Assembly: GCF_003434305.1 (NCBI RefSeq)
Contig: NZ_QKKX01000035.1
Span: forward strand, 1-64,000
Direction of reading: 5' to 3'
DNA from: Micromonospora sp. MW-13
GTDB taxonomy: Bacteria; Actinomycetota; Actinomycetes; Mycobacteriales; Micromonosporaceae
DNA length: 64,000 bases
The position numbers and the translations under genes were made by a program. The notes under the pieces are model-generated. The model searched no databases and was not told where the DNA came from. It worked only from the letters and a program-made list of their open reading frames with translations. Below are positions 26,417-34,558 of the stretch, piece by piece (position 1 is the first letter of the stretch; every line of letters begins with the position of its first letter).

Positions 26417-26689
26417 TCAGTCGGGCCAGCGGCCGGTCAGCCGACGTACGCCGACCGCCCCGCCCCGGTCCACGGCCGCCCGGACCACCGCGAAGATCGC
26501 GCCCTGGAGGGCGGCGGCGGCCAGGATCTCGCCCCAGCCACGCTCCTCGTCGGTCGCGCTCGGGGCCTCGCCGTCGCCAGCGGTCACCTTCCAGACCTGC
26601 CGGAAGATCACGCCCGCGACGGTGCCGGCGGCCAGGCCGAGCAGCACCCCGACCGGCTTGTACGCGGCCTTGCCGATGCCCCTGCTCAC
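26417..26689 (-). CDS. DUF4235 small membrane protein
   Basis: 90 residues with two hydrophobic segments (VGVLLGLAAGTVAGVIFRQVW and EILAAAALQGAIFAVVRAAVDRGG), the pattern of DUF4235. Start GTG 26689 has GGGGGAGG upstream and overlaps the preceding stop (GTGA). Last gene of a three-gene operon of envelope-associated proteins common in actinobacteria. Function unknown. Confidence 0.85.
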   Translation of the reverse strand: MSRGIGKAAYKPVGVLLGLAAGTVAGVIFRQVWKVTAGDGEAPSATDEERGWGEILAAAALQGAIFAVVRAAVDRGGAVGVRRLTGRWPD

Positions 26690-27021
26690 CTGCGCCTCCC
26701 CCGAACGATCAACAGCACGATCATGGTAGCCACCGCGCCGGCCGCGACGGCCGCCCACGGTACCGGGCCGCGCAGCCCCGCGCCGGCGGAGGACGCCTCC
26801 CGCGCCGCCCCGGCGCTCTGCGTCGCCTGCTCCCGCACCCGGGCCACCGTCTGCGCGGCCTGCTTCCGCATCCGGCCCTTCGCCTGCTCGGCGGAGGATC
26901 TCAGGCGGGCCTTGACGTCGGCCTTGGCGGCCAGCGCCTCCATCGTCTCGCCCAACTCCACCCTGGTCCGCCGGATCTCCTCGCGGAGCGCCTCGGTGTC
27001 GCCGGTCCCGTTGCCCGTCAT
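26686..27021 (-). CDS. DUF3618 domain protein
   Basis: 111 residues. N-terminal amphipathic helix EALREEIRRTRVELGETMEAL with the DUF3618 signature ADVKARL, a Lys/Arg-rich coiled-coil centre, and one C-terminal membrane helix (PWAAVAAGAVATMIVLLIV) ending RGRRR. Overlaps both neighbours by four nt. Probably works with the DUF1469 and DUF4235 membrane proteins. Confidence 0.88.
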   Translation of the reverse strand: MTGNGTGDTEALREEIRRTRVELGETMEALAAKADVKARLRSSAEQAKGRMRKQAAQTVARVREQATQSAGAAREASSAGAGLRGPVPWAAVAAGAVATMIVLLIVRGRRR

Positions 27022-27452
27022 GCCCGTCCCCTGTCCTTCACCGCGGCGGTTACGGTGTCCACGTCCGCCCGGACGCTGCGTACCGTCGCCGCCGGAAGCG
27101 GCGGGACCGCCTGGCTGACCTGCTTCTTGCCGACCAGGGCGAGGATCCCGGCCATCAGGAAGAGCGCCACCGCCACAATCAGCGCCGCCAGCCACGCGGG
27201 CATGACCAGCGCCAGCAACAGGATCACGGCGGCGACCAGCGCGCCGAGCCCGTAGAGCGCCAGGGCCCCGCCGCCGCCGAACAGGCCGATCCCGATGCCG
27301 GCGTGCTTACCCTTCTGGGTCAGCTCCGCCCGGGCCAGCGCGAGCTCGTCCCGGACGAGGCGAGAGACCTGCTCCGTGGCCCGCTGCACCAGTTCGGCGG
27401 TGGACGGCTCGCTCCCGTTCTGAGACGTGCGGTGGTTCGCGACGTCAGCCAT
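27018..27452 (-). CDS. Phage-holin-superfamily (DUF1469) membrane protein
   Basis: 144 residues. N-terminal amphipathic helix QRATEQVSRLVRDELALARAEL, then two membrane helices and a basic tail. This is the 'actinobacterial holin-like/DUF1469' family, a chromosomal envelope protein and not evidence of a prophage. Strong GGAGG site before ATG 27452. First gene of the operon with DUF3618 and DUF4235. Confidence 0.88.
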   Translation of the reverse strand: MADVANHRTSQNGSEPSTAELVQRATEQVSRLVRDELALARAELTQKGKHAGIGIGLFGGGGALALYGLGALVAAVILLLALVMPAWLAALIVAVALFLMAGILALVGKKQVSQAVPPLPAATVRSVRADVDTVTAAVKDRGRA

Positions 27453-27618
27453 GCTGTCCTCCTTTCATCATCACCGCGCTGTATGCCCGGAGTAGCCGCC
27501 CGTCAATCCTGCGCGCTGCGGCCAGTCGCCTGACCACCGCGCACCAGTCCCCCACAATCAGCCGCTCAAACCCCCACCCCACCCACCACCCCCACCCACG
27601 CCCACCCCGCCGGCCCAC

Positions 27619-27679
27619 GGTGATCAAGAGGTTTGCGTCGGGATCCCGCGGCCGGGGCGACGCAAACCTCTTGATCACC
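27619..27679. repeat. 22-bp perfect inverted repeat with TGATCA ends
   Basis: Arms 27619-27640 and 27658-27679 are perfectly complementary (core TGATCAAGAGGTTTGCGTC), loop 17 nt. Lower GC than surroundings and flanked by C/A- and G/T-rich tracts. It lies 20 nt past the mechanosensitive-channel stop and resembles a dispersed REP-type hairpin or strong terminator. Confidence 0.75.
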
Positions 27680-27698
27680 GCTTCGAGCGGGGGTGGGG

Positions 27699-28898
27699 TC
27701 AGCGGGGGGTGGGGGTGGGGGTGTCTTCTGGGCCGACGAAGGCCTCGCTGCGGGCCGCGCCGTCGTCGCTGCCGCCGAAGACCCGGGCGTCGTCGGGGAC
27801 GTCGGTGTCGGCCGGCCGGCGCACCGGGCGCCGGGGCTGCACCGACTGCCAGGGCAGGGCGCCGGAGGAGTCGCCGATCTCGGCGCGCATCCGGGGCAGG
27901 GCGGTCGGGCGGTGGTCGCGGACCCAGCCGACCAGGTGCTCGCGCACCAGGCAGCGCAGGTCCCACAGGCTGCCGGCGTCCGCGGCGCTGACCAGGGCGC
28001 GGACCTTGACCAGGCCGCCGGTCGCGTCGGTCACCTGGAGTACGCAGACCCGGCCGTCCCACAGGTCGCTGCCCTCCACCAGCCGGCGCAACTCCTCGCG
28101 CATCGCCTGCACGTTGACCGACCAGTCGACGTCGAACTCGGCGGTCCCGAGCACCGCCGCCTCTGTGCGGGTCCAGTTCTGGAAGGGCTTGCTGGTGAAG
28201 TACGAGGTGGGCAGGATCAACCGGCGGTCGTCCCAGATCTGCACCACCACGTAGCTGAGGGTCAGCTCCTCGATCCGGCCCCACTCCCCCTCGACGACCA
28301 CCACGTCGTCCAGGCGTACCGCGTCGCTGAACGCGAGCTGGAGGCCGGCGAAGACGTTGCCGAGCAGGCTCTGCGCGGCCAGCGCGGCGACCACACCGGC
28401 CACGCCGGCGGAGGTCAGCACGCCGGCCCCGACGCCCCGGACGCTGGGGAAGGTCATCAGCATCACGCCGACGGCCAGGATCACGATCACCGCGATGGTC
28501 AGCCGGCGCAGCATCACCACCTGGGTACGCACCCGGCGGGCGTGCCGGTTGTTCGGCACGTCCACCCGGAACCGGGCCAGCGCCACGTCCTCGACCACCA
28601 CCAGCAGCGAGGCGACCAGCCAGGCCGCGGTGACGATGACGGTGAGCACCAGCACGTGCAGCACCACCTGCCGCCACTGGGTGCCGACGGCGTAGCCGGT
28701 GGAGAACCGGACGGCGAACTGCACGGCGAGGACGGTCGCGGCGACCTGGAACGAGCGGTGCGCGTGGTCGGTCAGCTCGGTCATCAGCAGCGAGCGCCGG
28801 CCGAGCCGCCGGGTCGCGCGGTGCACCACCTCGACCAGGAAAACGGCGATCGCCGCCGCGGCGAGCGCGGCGACGACCGTCGTGAGGTAGCTCTGCAC
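27699..28898 (-). CDS. MscS-type mechanosensitive channel
   Basis: 399 residues from GTG 28898 with GGAGGGAG upstream. About five membrane helices; the pore-lining helix and MscS beta domain are seen in AGVAGVVAALAAQSLLGNVFAGLQLAFSDAVRLDDVVVVEGEWGRIEELTL (split by the membrane exit). The C-terminus is a charged tail rich in Pro/Thr. Such channels release solutes on osmotic down-shock. A start at 28940 would cross the upstream hairpin and is not preferred. Confidence 0.92.
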   Translation of the reverse strand: MQSYLTTVVAALAAAAIAVFLVEVVHRATRRLGRRSLLMTELTDHAHRSFQVAATVLAVQFAVRFSTGYAVGTQWRQVVLHVLVLTVIVTAAWLVASLLVVVEDVALARFRVDVPNNRHARRVRTQVVMLRRLTIAVIVILAVGVMLMTFPSVRGVGAGVLTSAGVAGVVAALAAQSLLGNVFAGLQLAFSDAVRLDDVVVVEGEWGRIEELTLSYVVVQIWDDRRLILPTSYFTSKPFQNWTRTEAAVLGTAEFDVDWSVNVQAMREELRRLVEGSDLWDGRVCVLQVTDATGGLVKVRALVSAADAGSLWDLRCLVREHLVGWVRDHRPTALPRMRAEIGDSSGALPWQSVQPRRPVRRPADTDVPDDARVFGGSDDGAARSEAFVGPEDTPTPTPR

Positions 28899-28915
28899 GG
28901 GTGTCTCTCTCCCTC

Positions 28916-28960
28916 CAACGGGCACCCTGGGTCCGGGCAAAGGCCCAATGGTGCCCGTTG
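28916..28960 (-). terminator. Hairpin between DUF1206 gene and MscS gene
   Basis: 11-bp arms CAACGGGCACC / GGTGCCCGTTG (28916-28926, 28950-28960) with an inner TGGG/CCCA pair. It ends the upstream DUF1206 transcript or attenuates the channel gene. Confidence 0.6.
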
Positions 28961-28978
28961 TTGCCCGATCCGGCCAGA

Positions 28979-29803
28979 TCAGACCTTGCGGTACCGGGAC
29001 TGGAGGAAGCAGTAGGCGCCGAAGCAGGCGATGCCGAGGGCGACCAGGGCCAGCAGGAACGGGCCGTAGGACTGGTCGCGCAGGGCGCGCAGGGCGGCGT
29101 CGAGGCCGCGGGCCTTCTCCGGGTCGTAGTTGACGGCGGCCACCACGACCAGCAGGCCCGCGATGCCGTACGCGACGCCCTTGGCGATGTAGCCGGCCAT
29201 GCCGAGCCGGCGGGCCAGGGTGCGGGTGTGGGGGCTCATCTCACCGGTCTTCAGGTGCTTCTCGAACTTCTTCCTCCACCCGTAGACCACCAGGCCGATG
29301 CCGATGGCGGCGAGCACCAGGCCGGCCAGGCCGACCAGCCAGCGTCCGCCGGCGGAGGTCATCAGCTTGCCGGTCAGGGCCTCCTGCTGCTCGGCGCTGC
29401 TGGAGCCGGCGTTGGAGAAGACCTTCCAGGCGGTCCAGGCGAAGTAGAGGTAGACCAGGGTGCGGGCGGCCGAGGCGATCCGCTCGACGAGCCGCTCCTT
29501 GTCGCGCTCGGCGCGGTGGCCGACGGCCGCCTCCAGGGCCTGCCAGATCGCCATGGCAAGCATGCCGACGGCGATGGCGACGCAGAGGAACTTGCCCAGC
29601 GGCTGCTCGGCCAGGGTGCCCAGCGCACCGGACTGGTCGCCGCTCTTGCCACCCGAGCCGCCGAAGGCGATCTGTAGGGCCAGCCAGGCGAACAGCAGGT
29701 GCACGACGCCGTAGCCGATGAAGCCGGCCCGGGCGAGTAGTTCGAGCCACCGGCTGTTCGCGGCCTGCGAGGCGGTGGCTTCGGCGTTCCGGGTGAGTGA
29801 CAT
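28979..29803 (-). CDS. DUF1206 multi-pass membrane protein
   Basis: 274 residues, six membrane helices arranged as three pairs: RAGFIGYGVVHLLFAWLALQIAF, ASAARTLVYLYFAWTAWK and LGMAGYIAKGVAYGIAGLLVVVAAV show the repeated GfigyGvVh-type motif of DUF1206. No catalytic residues. Common beside stress and envelope genes; function unknown. ATG 29803 chosen. Confidence 0.9.
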   Translation of the reverse strand: MSLTRNAEATASQAANSRWLELLARAGFIGYGVVHLLFAWLALQIAFGGSGGKSGDQSGALGTLAEQPLGKFLCVAIAVGMLAMAIWQALEAAVGHRAERDKERLVERIASAARTLVYLYFAWTAWKVFSNAGSSSAEQQEALTGKLMTSAGGRWLVGLAGLVLAAIGIGLVVYGWRKKFEKHLKTGEMSPHTRTLARRLGMAGYIAKGVAYGIAGLLVVVAAVNYDPEKARGLDAALRALRDQSYGPFLLALVALGIACFGAYCFLQSRYRKV

Positions 29804-29863
29804 GGCGCCACAATCTCCGATCGCGGAGATCCCCAAACGTCGGCCACCGCCGCCGCGGCGCCG

Positions 29864-30229
29864 TCAGCCGGAGGGGTTGCGCGAGACGCGGATCTTGACC
29901 TCCTGGTCGGTGACGCTGTCCAGGGTCACGGCGAAGCCGCCGACCTCGGTAGCCTGCTGGCCGACGGTCAGCGACAACTGCTCGCCGGCGACCTCGACGG
30001 TCACCTGGTCGCCCTGGGCGCCGACGAGCTTGGCCTCGACGCCGAGGATGGTGGCGCTGGCCTCGACACCACGGTCGAAGGTGACCGTGCAGGCGTCCAG
30101 GCCGCAGTCGGTGGAGGCGCCCTCGCTGCTGCAACCGGCGAGCAGGGCGACGCCGAGCGCCATGCCGGCCAGCAGGCCGGCGGCCCGGCGGGTGGGGGTG
30201 GACGGAGAGGTACCGGGTCGGTTCGTCAC
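29864..30229 (-). CDS. Small lipoprotein
   Basis: 121 residues from GTG 30229. Signal peptide with lipobox LLAGC (Cys about 33), then SSEGASTDCGLDACTVTF with two further cysteines and a beta-rich domain with alternating VTVEVAGEQLSLTVG and GGFAVTLDSVTDQEVKIRVSRNP. Membrane-anchored outside the cell. Family not recognised; may pair with the DUF1206 protein 60 nt downstream. Confidence 0.8.
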   Translation of the reverse strand: MTNRPGTSPSTPTRRAAGLLAGMALGVALLAGCSSEGASTDCGLDACTVTFDRGVEASATILGVEAKLVGAQGDQVTVEVAGEQLSLTVGQQATEVGGFAVTLDSVTDQEVKIRVSRNPSG

Positions 30230-30285
30230 CCGATCAAGGGTACGAGGCCCGCGCGAGCGCCCGAGGGGCCCACGATCGCCCCTGC

Positions 30286-30507
30286 TTGCCCTGGGCGGAC
30301 GTGCCGGCGGTCGCCAAGGCGGCGCACGCGGCCGGCGCGCTGGTCTGCGTGGACGGGGTGCACTCGGTGCCGCACGGCCCCACCGGCGTCGCCTCGCTGG
30401 GCGCGGATTTCCTGGTGACCAGCGCGTACAGGTGGTCCGGGCCAGCCGACCAGGTGGACCGGTTGCTGGCGAACTGGACGAGCTGGCCGGAACCCGGGGC
30501 AGAATGA
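30286..30507 (+). pseudogene. Remnant of a class V aminotransferase / cysteine desulfurase-like gene
   Basis: 73 codons that read as the active-site region of a PLP-dependent class V aminotransferase: AHAAGALVCVDGVHSVPHG then GVASLGADFLVTSAYRWSGP. In working enzymes the sequence is SAYKXXGP and the Lys carries PLP; here it is Arg. No N-terminal half or C-terminal domain is present. Ends five nt before the GNAT gene. A functional short protein cannot be excluded, but a decayed gene fits best. Confidence 0.6.
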
Positions 30508-30511
30508 CCGG

Positions 30512-30796
30512 GTGAGCTTCCTGGTCGAGGACAACCCCGCCCGCCGCCGCTTCGAGATCCTGGTCGACGACGCGCTGGCCGGGTTCACCGCGTACCTGCC
30601 CCGCGGCGAGGTGCTGGTCTTCACGCACACCGAGGTCGACCCCGGGTTCCAGAACATGGGGGTCGGGTCCGCGCTGATGCGGGCCACCCTGGACCAGGTC
30701 CGCGAGCGCGGCGGCCGGGTGGTGCCCAGGTGCCCGTTCATGGCCGCGTTCATCGAGCGCCACCCGGAGTACGCGGACCTGGTCACCACCGGCTGA
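30512..30796 (+). CDS. Short GNAT-type N-acetyltransferase (YjdJ-like)
   Basis: 94 residues, the compact GNAT variant (acetyltransf_14-like). FTHTEVDPGFQNMGVGSALM contains the acetyl-CoA loop (Q/R-x-x-G-x-G/A equivalent QNMGVGSALM), and VVPRCPFMAAFIERHPEYADL is the conserved tail of this subfamily. GTG 30512 has no Shine-Dalgarno but CAGAAT lies 6 nt upstream, suggesting a leaderless start. Substrate unknown. Confidence 0.9.
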   Translation: MSFLVEDNPARRRFEILVDDALAGFTAYLPRGEVLVFTHTEVDPGFQNMGVGSALMRATLDQVRERGGRVVPRCPFMAAFIERHPEYADLVTTG

Positions 30797-30834
30797 TCCG
30801 GCGGGCGCGCCGAGGCGGGCGGCCCGACCAGCGT

Positions 30835-30874
30835 CGGCGGGCCGGGGCCCGGCCGGCCGGGCCCCGGCCCGCCG
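30835..30874. terminator. Perfect 40-bp palindrome between convergent genes
   Basis: Arms of 20 bp (30835-30854 and 30855-30874), all G/C, no loop. It sits between convergent stops at 30796 and 30887, so it likely acts as a bidirectional terminator. Confidence 0.65.
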
Positions 30875-30886
30875 GGCGTCGAGGCG

Positions 30887-32425
30887 TCAGCCGAGGACGT
30901 CCAGCCGAGGCTGGCCGGCGGTCGGCCGGGTGCCGGCGAGCAACTCGGCCGCGGCGCGGGCGCCGGCCCGGGTGGCGCCGTGCGTGGCCACGTGCACCGC
31001 GCCGGCGACCAGCACGGGCACGCCCAGCTCGACCACCACCGCGTCGGGGCGCACGGCGATGGCCCGCCGCACGGCGGCGCGCATCCAGTCGTGCCGGTGC
31101 AGGTCGCGGACGACCAGCACCAGCGGCCGGCCGGCCGCCCCGGCGGTCGGGTCGGCGGGCAGGTCGGCCTCGCCGAGGCGTACCGAGGTGGTGCCGGTGA
31201 GCAGGCCGGCGAGGGGGGCGGCGATCCCCCACGGGGTCTCCGGACCGATCGCGATGTTGCGCGGCGGCTCGAACTCGACCACGTGCGGGGCGGCGGCCAG
31301 CGGCAGCGCCGACTCGGCGCCGGTGCCCGCGGTCACCCGCAGCGCCCGGCGGGCGGCGGCCAGCCCGACCGGGGAGCCGTCGACCCCGACGCCGGGGCGG
31401 GCCGGGATCCCGGCCCGGGCCGCCGTCGTCCAGCTCGCCAGCCGGCCGACCCGCTGAGCCGCCTCGGCCAGCCGCTCCTCGGGCAGCTCGCCGGCCACCA
31501 CGGCGGCGACGATGGCGTCGCGCAGCTCGCGGGCGGACTCCTCGTCGGCCCGTTCCCCGCCGATGCAGATCGCGTCCGCGCCGGCGGCCAGGGCGCGCAC
31601 GGCCGCCCCGGCGAAGCCGTACCGGTCGGCGACCGCGCGCATCTCCACCGCGTCGGTGACCACCACGCCGGCGAAGCCGAGCTCGTCGCGCAGCAGGCCG
31701 CCGAGGATGCGCGGGCTGAGCGTGGCCGGCAGCTCCGGGTCCAGCGCCGGGACGAGCAGGTGGCCGGTCATCACCGCCCGCACCCCGGCCGCCACGGCGG
31801 CCCGGAACGGGACCAGTTCGGCGGCGTCGAGCTGTTGCCGGGTGCCACCGATGCGGGGCAGGTCGTGGTGCGAGTCGACCCGGGTGTCGCCGTGGCCGGG
31901 AAAGTGCTTGGCGCAGGCGGCCACCCCGCCGGACTGCAACCCCCGGACCCAGGCGGCGGTGTGCCGGGCGACCAGGGCCGGGTCGGCACCGAAGGCACGG
32001 ACCCCGATGACCGGGTTGGCCGGGTTGGAGTTGACGTCCGCGTCCGGGGCGAAGTTGAGGGTGACGCCGACCGAGGCCAGTTCGCGGCCGAGGTCGCGGG
32101 CCACCTCGTGGGTCAGCTCCGGGTCGTCGACCGCGCCGAGGGCGAAGTTGCCGGGGCGGGAGCTGCCTCGTCCGGACTCGATCCGGGTGACGTCGCCGGC
32201 CTCCTCGTCGATGCCGACCACCACGTCGGGCCGCTCCGCGCGCAGGGCCGCGGTGAGCGCGGCGACCTGGTCGAGGTCGACGATGTTGCGGGCGAAGAGG
32301 ACCACCGAGCCGAGCCCTTCGCCTAGCCACCGGCAGACCCAGGGCGGTGGGGTGGTGCCGACGAATCCCGGTTGCAGGACGGCGGCCGCCAGGCTCGCCA
32401 GCTTCCCCGTCGGTGCGCTGCTCAT
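30887..32425 (-). CDS. Glycoside hydrolase family 3 (beta-N-acetylhexosaminidase-like)
   Basis: 512 residues, longer than NagZ (about 340) because of a C-terminal Rossmann-like GH3 C domain (from about 370). The barrel carries VGIDEEAGDVTR, the diagnostic KHFPGHGDTRVDSHHDLP (about 172-189, with the His/Asp general acid-base of NagZ-type enzymes) and nucleophile Asp258 in VVVTDAVEMRA. No signal peptide, so probably cytoplasmic recycling of GlcNAc from wall fragments or chitin. Upstream lies an AT-rich promoter with a repeat (32515-32529). Confidence 0.92.
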   Translation of the reverse strand: MSSAPTGKLASLAAAVLQPGFVGTTPPPWVCRWLGEGLGSVVLFARNIVDLDQVAALTAALRAERPDVVVGIDEEAGDVTRIESGRGSSRPGNFALGAVDDPELTHEVARDLGRELASVGVTLNFAPDADVNSNPANPVIGVRAFGADPALVARHTAAWVRGLQSGGVAACAKHFPGHGDTRVDSHHDLPRIGGTRQQLDAAELVPFRAAVAAGVRAVMTGHLLVPALDPELPATLSPRILGGLLRDELGFAGVVVTDAVEMRAVADRYGFAGAAVRALAAGADAICIGGERADEESARELRDAIVAAVVAGELPEERLAEAAQRVGRLASWTTAARAGIPARPGVGVDGSPVGLAAARRALRVTAGTGAESALPLAAAPHVVEFEPPRNIAIGPETPWGIAAPLAGLLTGTTSVRLGEADLPADPTAGAAGRPLVLVVRDLHRHDWMRAAVRRAIAVRPDAVVVELGVPVLVAGAVHVATHGATRAGARAAAELLAGTRPTAGQPRLDVLG

Positions 32426-32514
32426 GCGGCTGCCGTACCCCCGTCTTTCCCGTTTCGGACCCGGCCGCGGGACGCGGCGGTGCTTGCCATGGTCACACCG
32501 GGCCCAGTAATAGT

Positions 32515-32529
32515 CAATAAACCTTACTG
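32515..32529. promoter_or_regulatory. Operator-like site at the GH3 promoter
   Basis: CAATAAACCTTACTG in an unusually AT-rich island; its complement CAGTAAGGTTTATTG resembles AGTAAAGTTTACT-type boxes bound by ROK-family regulators of sugar genes. On the reverse strand TTGACT (32517-32512) overlaps it and GACCAT lies 17 nt beyond. Confidence 0.4.
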
Positions 32530-32572
32530 TTAACGGATGGCGCGGGCCGGCCCGGCGTGGGAGAGTTCCCAC

Positions 32573-32698
32573 ATGCCACTGCCGCCCCTCGCCGACGCGA
32601 CCAGCGCGGCCGACGTGCCCGGTGTACGGCTGCTCGGACTGGTCGTCGGCGGCCTGCTCCTGCTCGCCGCCATCCGGGCGATGTTCCGCCGGCGCTGA
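32573..32698 (+). CDS. 41-residue single-helix membrane peptide
   Basis: Begins MPLPPLADATSAADVPG, then one hydrophobic helix VRLLGLVVGGLLLLAAI and a basic end RAMFRRR. GGGAG is about 10 nt upstream of ATG 32573. Divergent from the GH3 gene and sharing its AT-rich promoter region. Too short for family assignment; coding status is inferred from topology and ribosome site. Confidence 0.5.
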   Translation: MPLPPLADATSAADVPGVRLLGLVVGGLLLLAAIRAMFRRR

Positions 32699-32836
32699 CC
32701 CCCGCGGATCCCGGTCGGCGCCGCGCGGGCCGGCCGGGCACCCCGCCGTTCCCCGGGTACGGCCCGGCAGGTCCGGCGCTGCGCCCTCCTGGCGCGGGGT
32801 TTCGCCGCTGATCGCGGCGGGTACCTCCGGCCCTCG

Positions 32837-34468
32837 ATGAGACTGTCCACGCACTCGATGACGTTGCGCCGCGCGGCGCGCAGCCTGTTCGGCTGGACCG
32901 CCCTGCGACCCAACCAGCTCGCCGCCATGCGCGCGGTGATGAAGCGACGCGACGCCCTGGTGGTGCTGCCCACCGGCGCCGGCAAGTCGGCGATCTACCA
33001 GATCCCGGCCAGCCTGATCCCCGGCCCGACCGTGGTGATCTCCCCGCTGCTCGCCCTCCAGCAGGACCAGATCGCGGCGCTCAACGAGCGCCGACGCCCG
33101 GAGCTGCGGGCGGTGCGGATCAGCTCGGACGAGACCGCCGCCCAGCAGGCGGAGGCGATCGCCGAGATCCGCGAGGGCCGGGCGGAGTTCCTCTTCATCA
33201 CCCCGGAGCAGCTCGCCAACCCGGACCGGATGGCGGAGGTGAAGTCGCTGCGGCCGGCCCTCGTGGCGATCGACGAGGCGCACTGCATCTCGGCGTGGGG
33301 GCACGACTTCCGCCCCGACTACCTGGCGCTGGGCCACCTCATCGACGGCATCGGCCGGCCGCCGGTGGTCGCGCTGACCGCCACGGCCTCGCCACCGGTC
33401 CGCGACGACATCGTCGCCCGGCTGCGGCTGCGCGACGCCGAGGTGGTGGTCTCCGGGCTGGACCGGCCGAACCTCTTCCTGGAGGTGGCGCACTGCCCCA
33501 CGGAGGACTACCGGTGGCGGCGGCTGATCGCGCTGCTGCGCGAGGACCGGCGGCCCGGGATCATCTACGTGCCGACCCGGCGCGCCGCCGAGGAGCTGGC
33601 CGGCCGGCTCACCGACGCCGGCCTCCCGTCGCAGTGCTACCACGGCGGCATGCCCGCCGGGGCGCGCGGGGAGCTGCACGAGGCGTTCCTCGCCGACCAG
33701 GTGCCGATCATGGTGGCCACCTCGGCGTTCGGCATGGGCATCGACAAGCCCGACATCGCCTGGGTGGTGCACCTGGCGCTGCCCGACTCGCCGGACAGCT
33801 ACTTCCAGGAGATCGGCCGGGCCGGGCGCGACGGGAAGCCGGCCCGGGTGCTGCTGCTCTGGCAGGCCGAGGACGTCGGCCTGCAACGCTTCTTCTCCGG
33901 CGGCCTGCCGGCCGCCACCGAGCTGCGCGACCTGGCCGCCCTGCTGCGCAGGAAGCCGGCCACGAAGAAGGAGCTGCGGGAGCTGACCGGCCTGGGGCCG
34001 CGCAAGCTCGGGCAGTACCTCGCCCTGTTGGAGCAGGTCGGCGCCGCCGAGCCGCGGCCGAAGCAGCGGATCGGCGCGCCCCGGTACTCCCTCACGCCGG
34101 CCGAGGCCGGCGAGGCCGCGCGGGCCGAGGCGGAACGCCAGCAGACCGTGACCCGGTCAAGGACCGACATGATGCGGGCCTTCGCCGAGACCACCGGCTG
34201 CCGGGGGCAGGCGCTGCTGGCGTACTTCGGCGAGCAGATGACCGAGGTGTGCGGGCACTGCGACAACTGCCTGGCCGGCACGAGCGTCGCCGACGACGGC
34301 GCGGGCGGGCCGTTCCCGGTGCACAGCCAGGTGCGGCACCCGGAGTGGGGGCCCGGCATGGTGCTCAGTTACGAGGACGACCGGATGACGGTGCTCTTCG
34401 ACGAGGTCGGCTACAAGACGCTGTCGGTGCGCGTGGTGTCCGGACAGGGGCTGTTGACCCTCGACTAG
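32837..34468 (+). CDS. recQ: RecQ-type ATP-dependent DNA helicase
   Basis: 543 residues. Superfamily 2 helicase: Walker A LPTGAGKS (44-51), DEAH box at 146-149, motif VI EIGRAGRDG, and the RecQ-Ct zinc site with TTGCRGQALLAYFGEQ and CGHCDNC. No HRDC domain; instead the C-terminus is a beta-rich module VRHPEWGPGMVLSYEDD resembling DUF3553. It unwinds 3'-tailed DNA in repair. ATG 32837 is used; Met8 is an alternative. Confidence 0.95.
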   Translation: MRLSTHSMTLRRAARSLFGWTALRPNQLAAMRAVMKRRDALVVLPTGAGKSAIYQIPASLIPGPTVVISPLLALQQDQIAALNERRRPELRAVRISSDETAAQQAEAIAEIREGRAEFLFITPEQLANPDRMAEVKSLRPALVAIDEAHCISAWGHDFRPDYLALGHLIDGIGRPPVVALTATASPPVRDDIVARLRLRDAEVVVSGLDRPNLFLEVAHCPTEDYRWRRLIALLREDRRPGIIYVPTRRAAEELAGRLTDAGLPSQCYHGGMPAGARGELHEAFLADQVPIMVATSAFGMGIDKPDIAWVVHLALPDSPDSYFQEIGRAGRDGKPARVLLLWQAEDVGLQRFFSGGLPAATELRDLAALLRRKPATKKELRELTGLGPRKLGQYLALLEQVGAAEPRPKQRIGAPRYSLTPAEAGEAARAEAERQQTVTRSRTDMMRAFAETTGCRGQALLAYFGEQMTEVCGHCDNCLAGTSVADDGAGGPFPVHSQVRHPEWGPGMVLSYEDDRMTVLFDEVGYKTLSVRVVSGQGLLTLD

Positions 34469-34500
34469 CCTGAGCCGGGCCCCGGCGACCGGGGCGGCGG

Positions 34501-34536
34501 CAGTCGAGCCGAGTGAGACAGTCGAGCCGAGTGAGA
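34501..34536. repeat. Exact 18-bp tandem duplication
   Basis: CAGTCGAGCCGAGTGAGA occurs twice with no gap (34501-34518, 34519-34536), 23 nt before the next gene. Confidence 0.9.
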
Positions 34537-34558
34537 CCAGGATGAGAGGAGCGGGGAC

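Noticed and set aside
27018-27452. Holin-like protein as a sign of a prophage
   Set aside because: DUF1469 proteins are normal chromosomal envelope proteins in actinobacteria; no endolysin, capsid or integrase is nearby.
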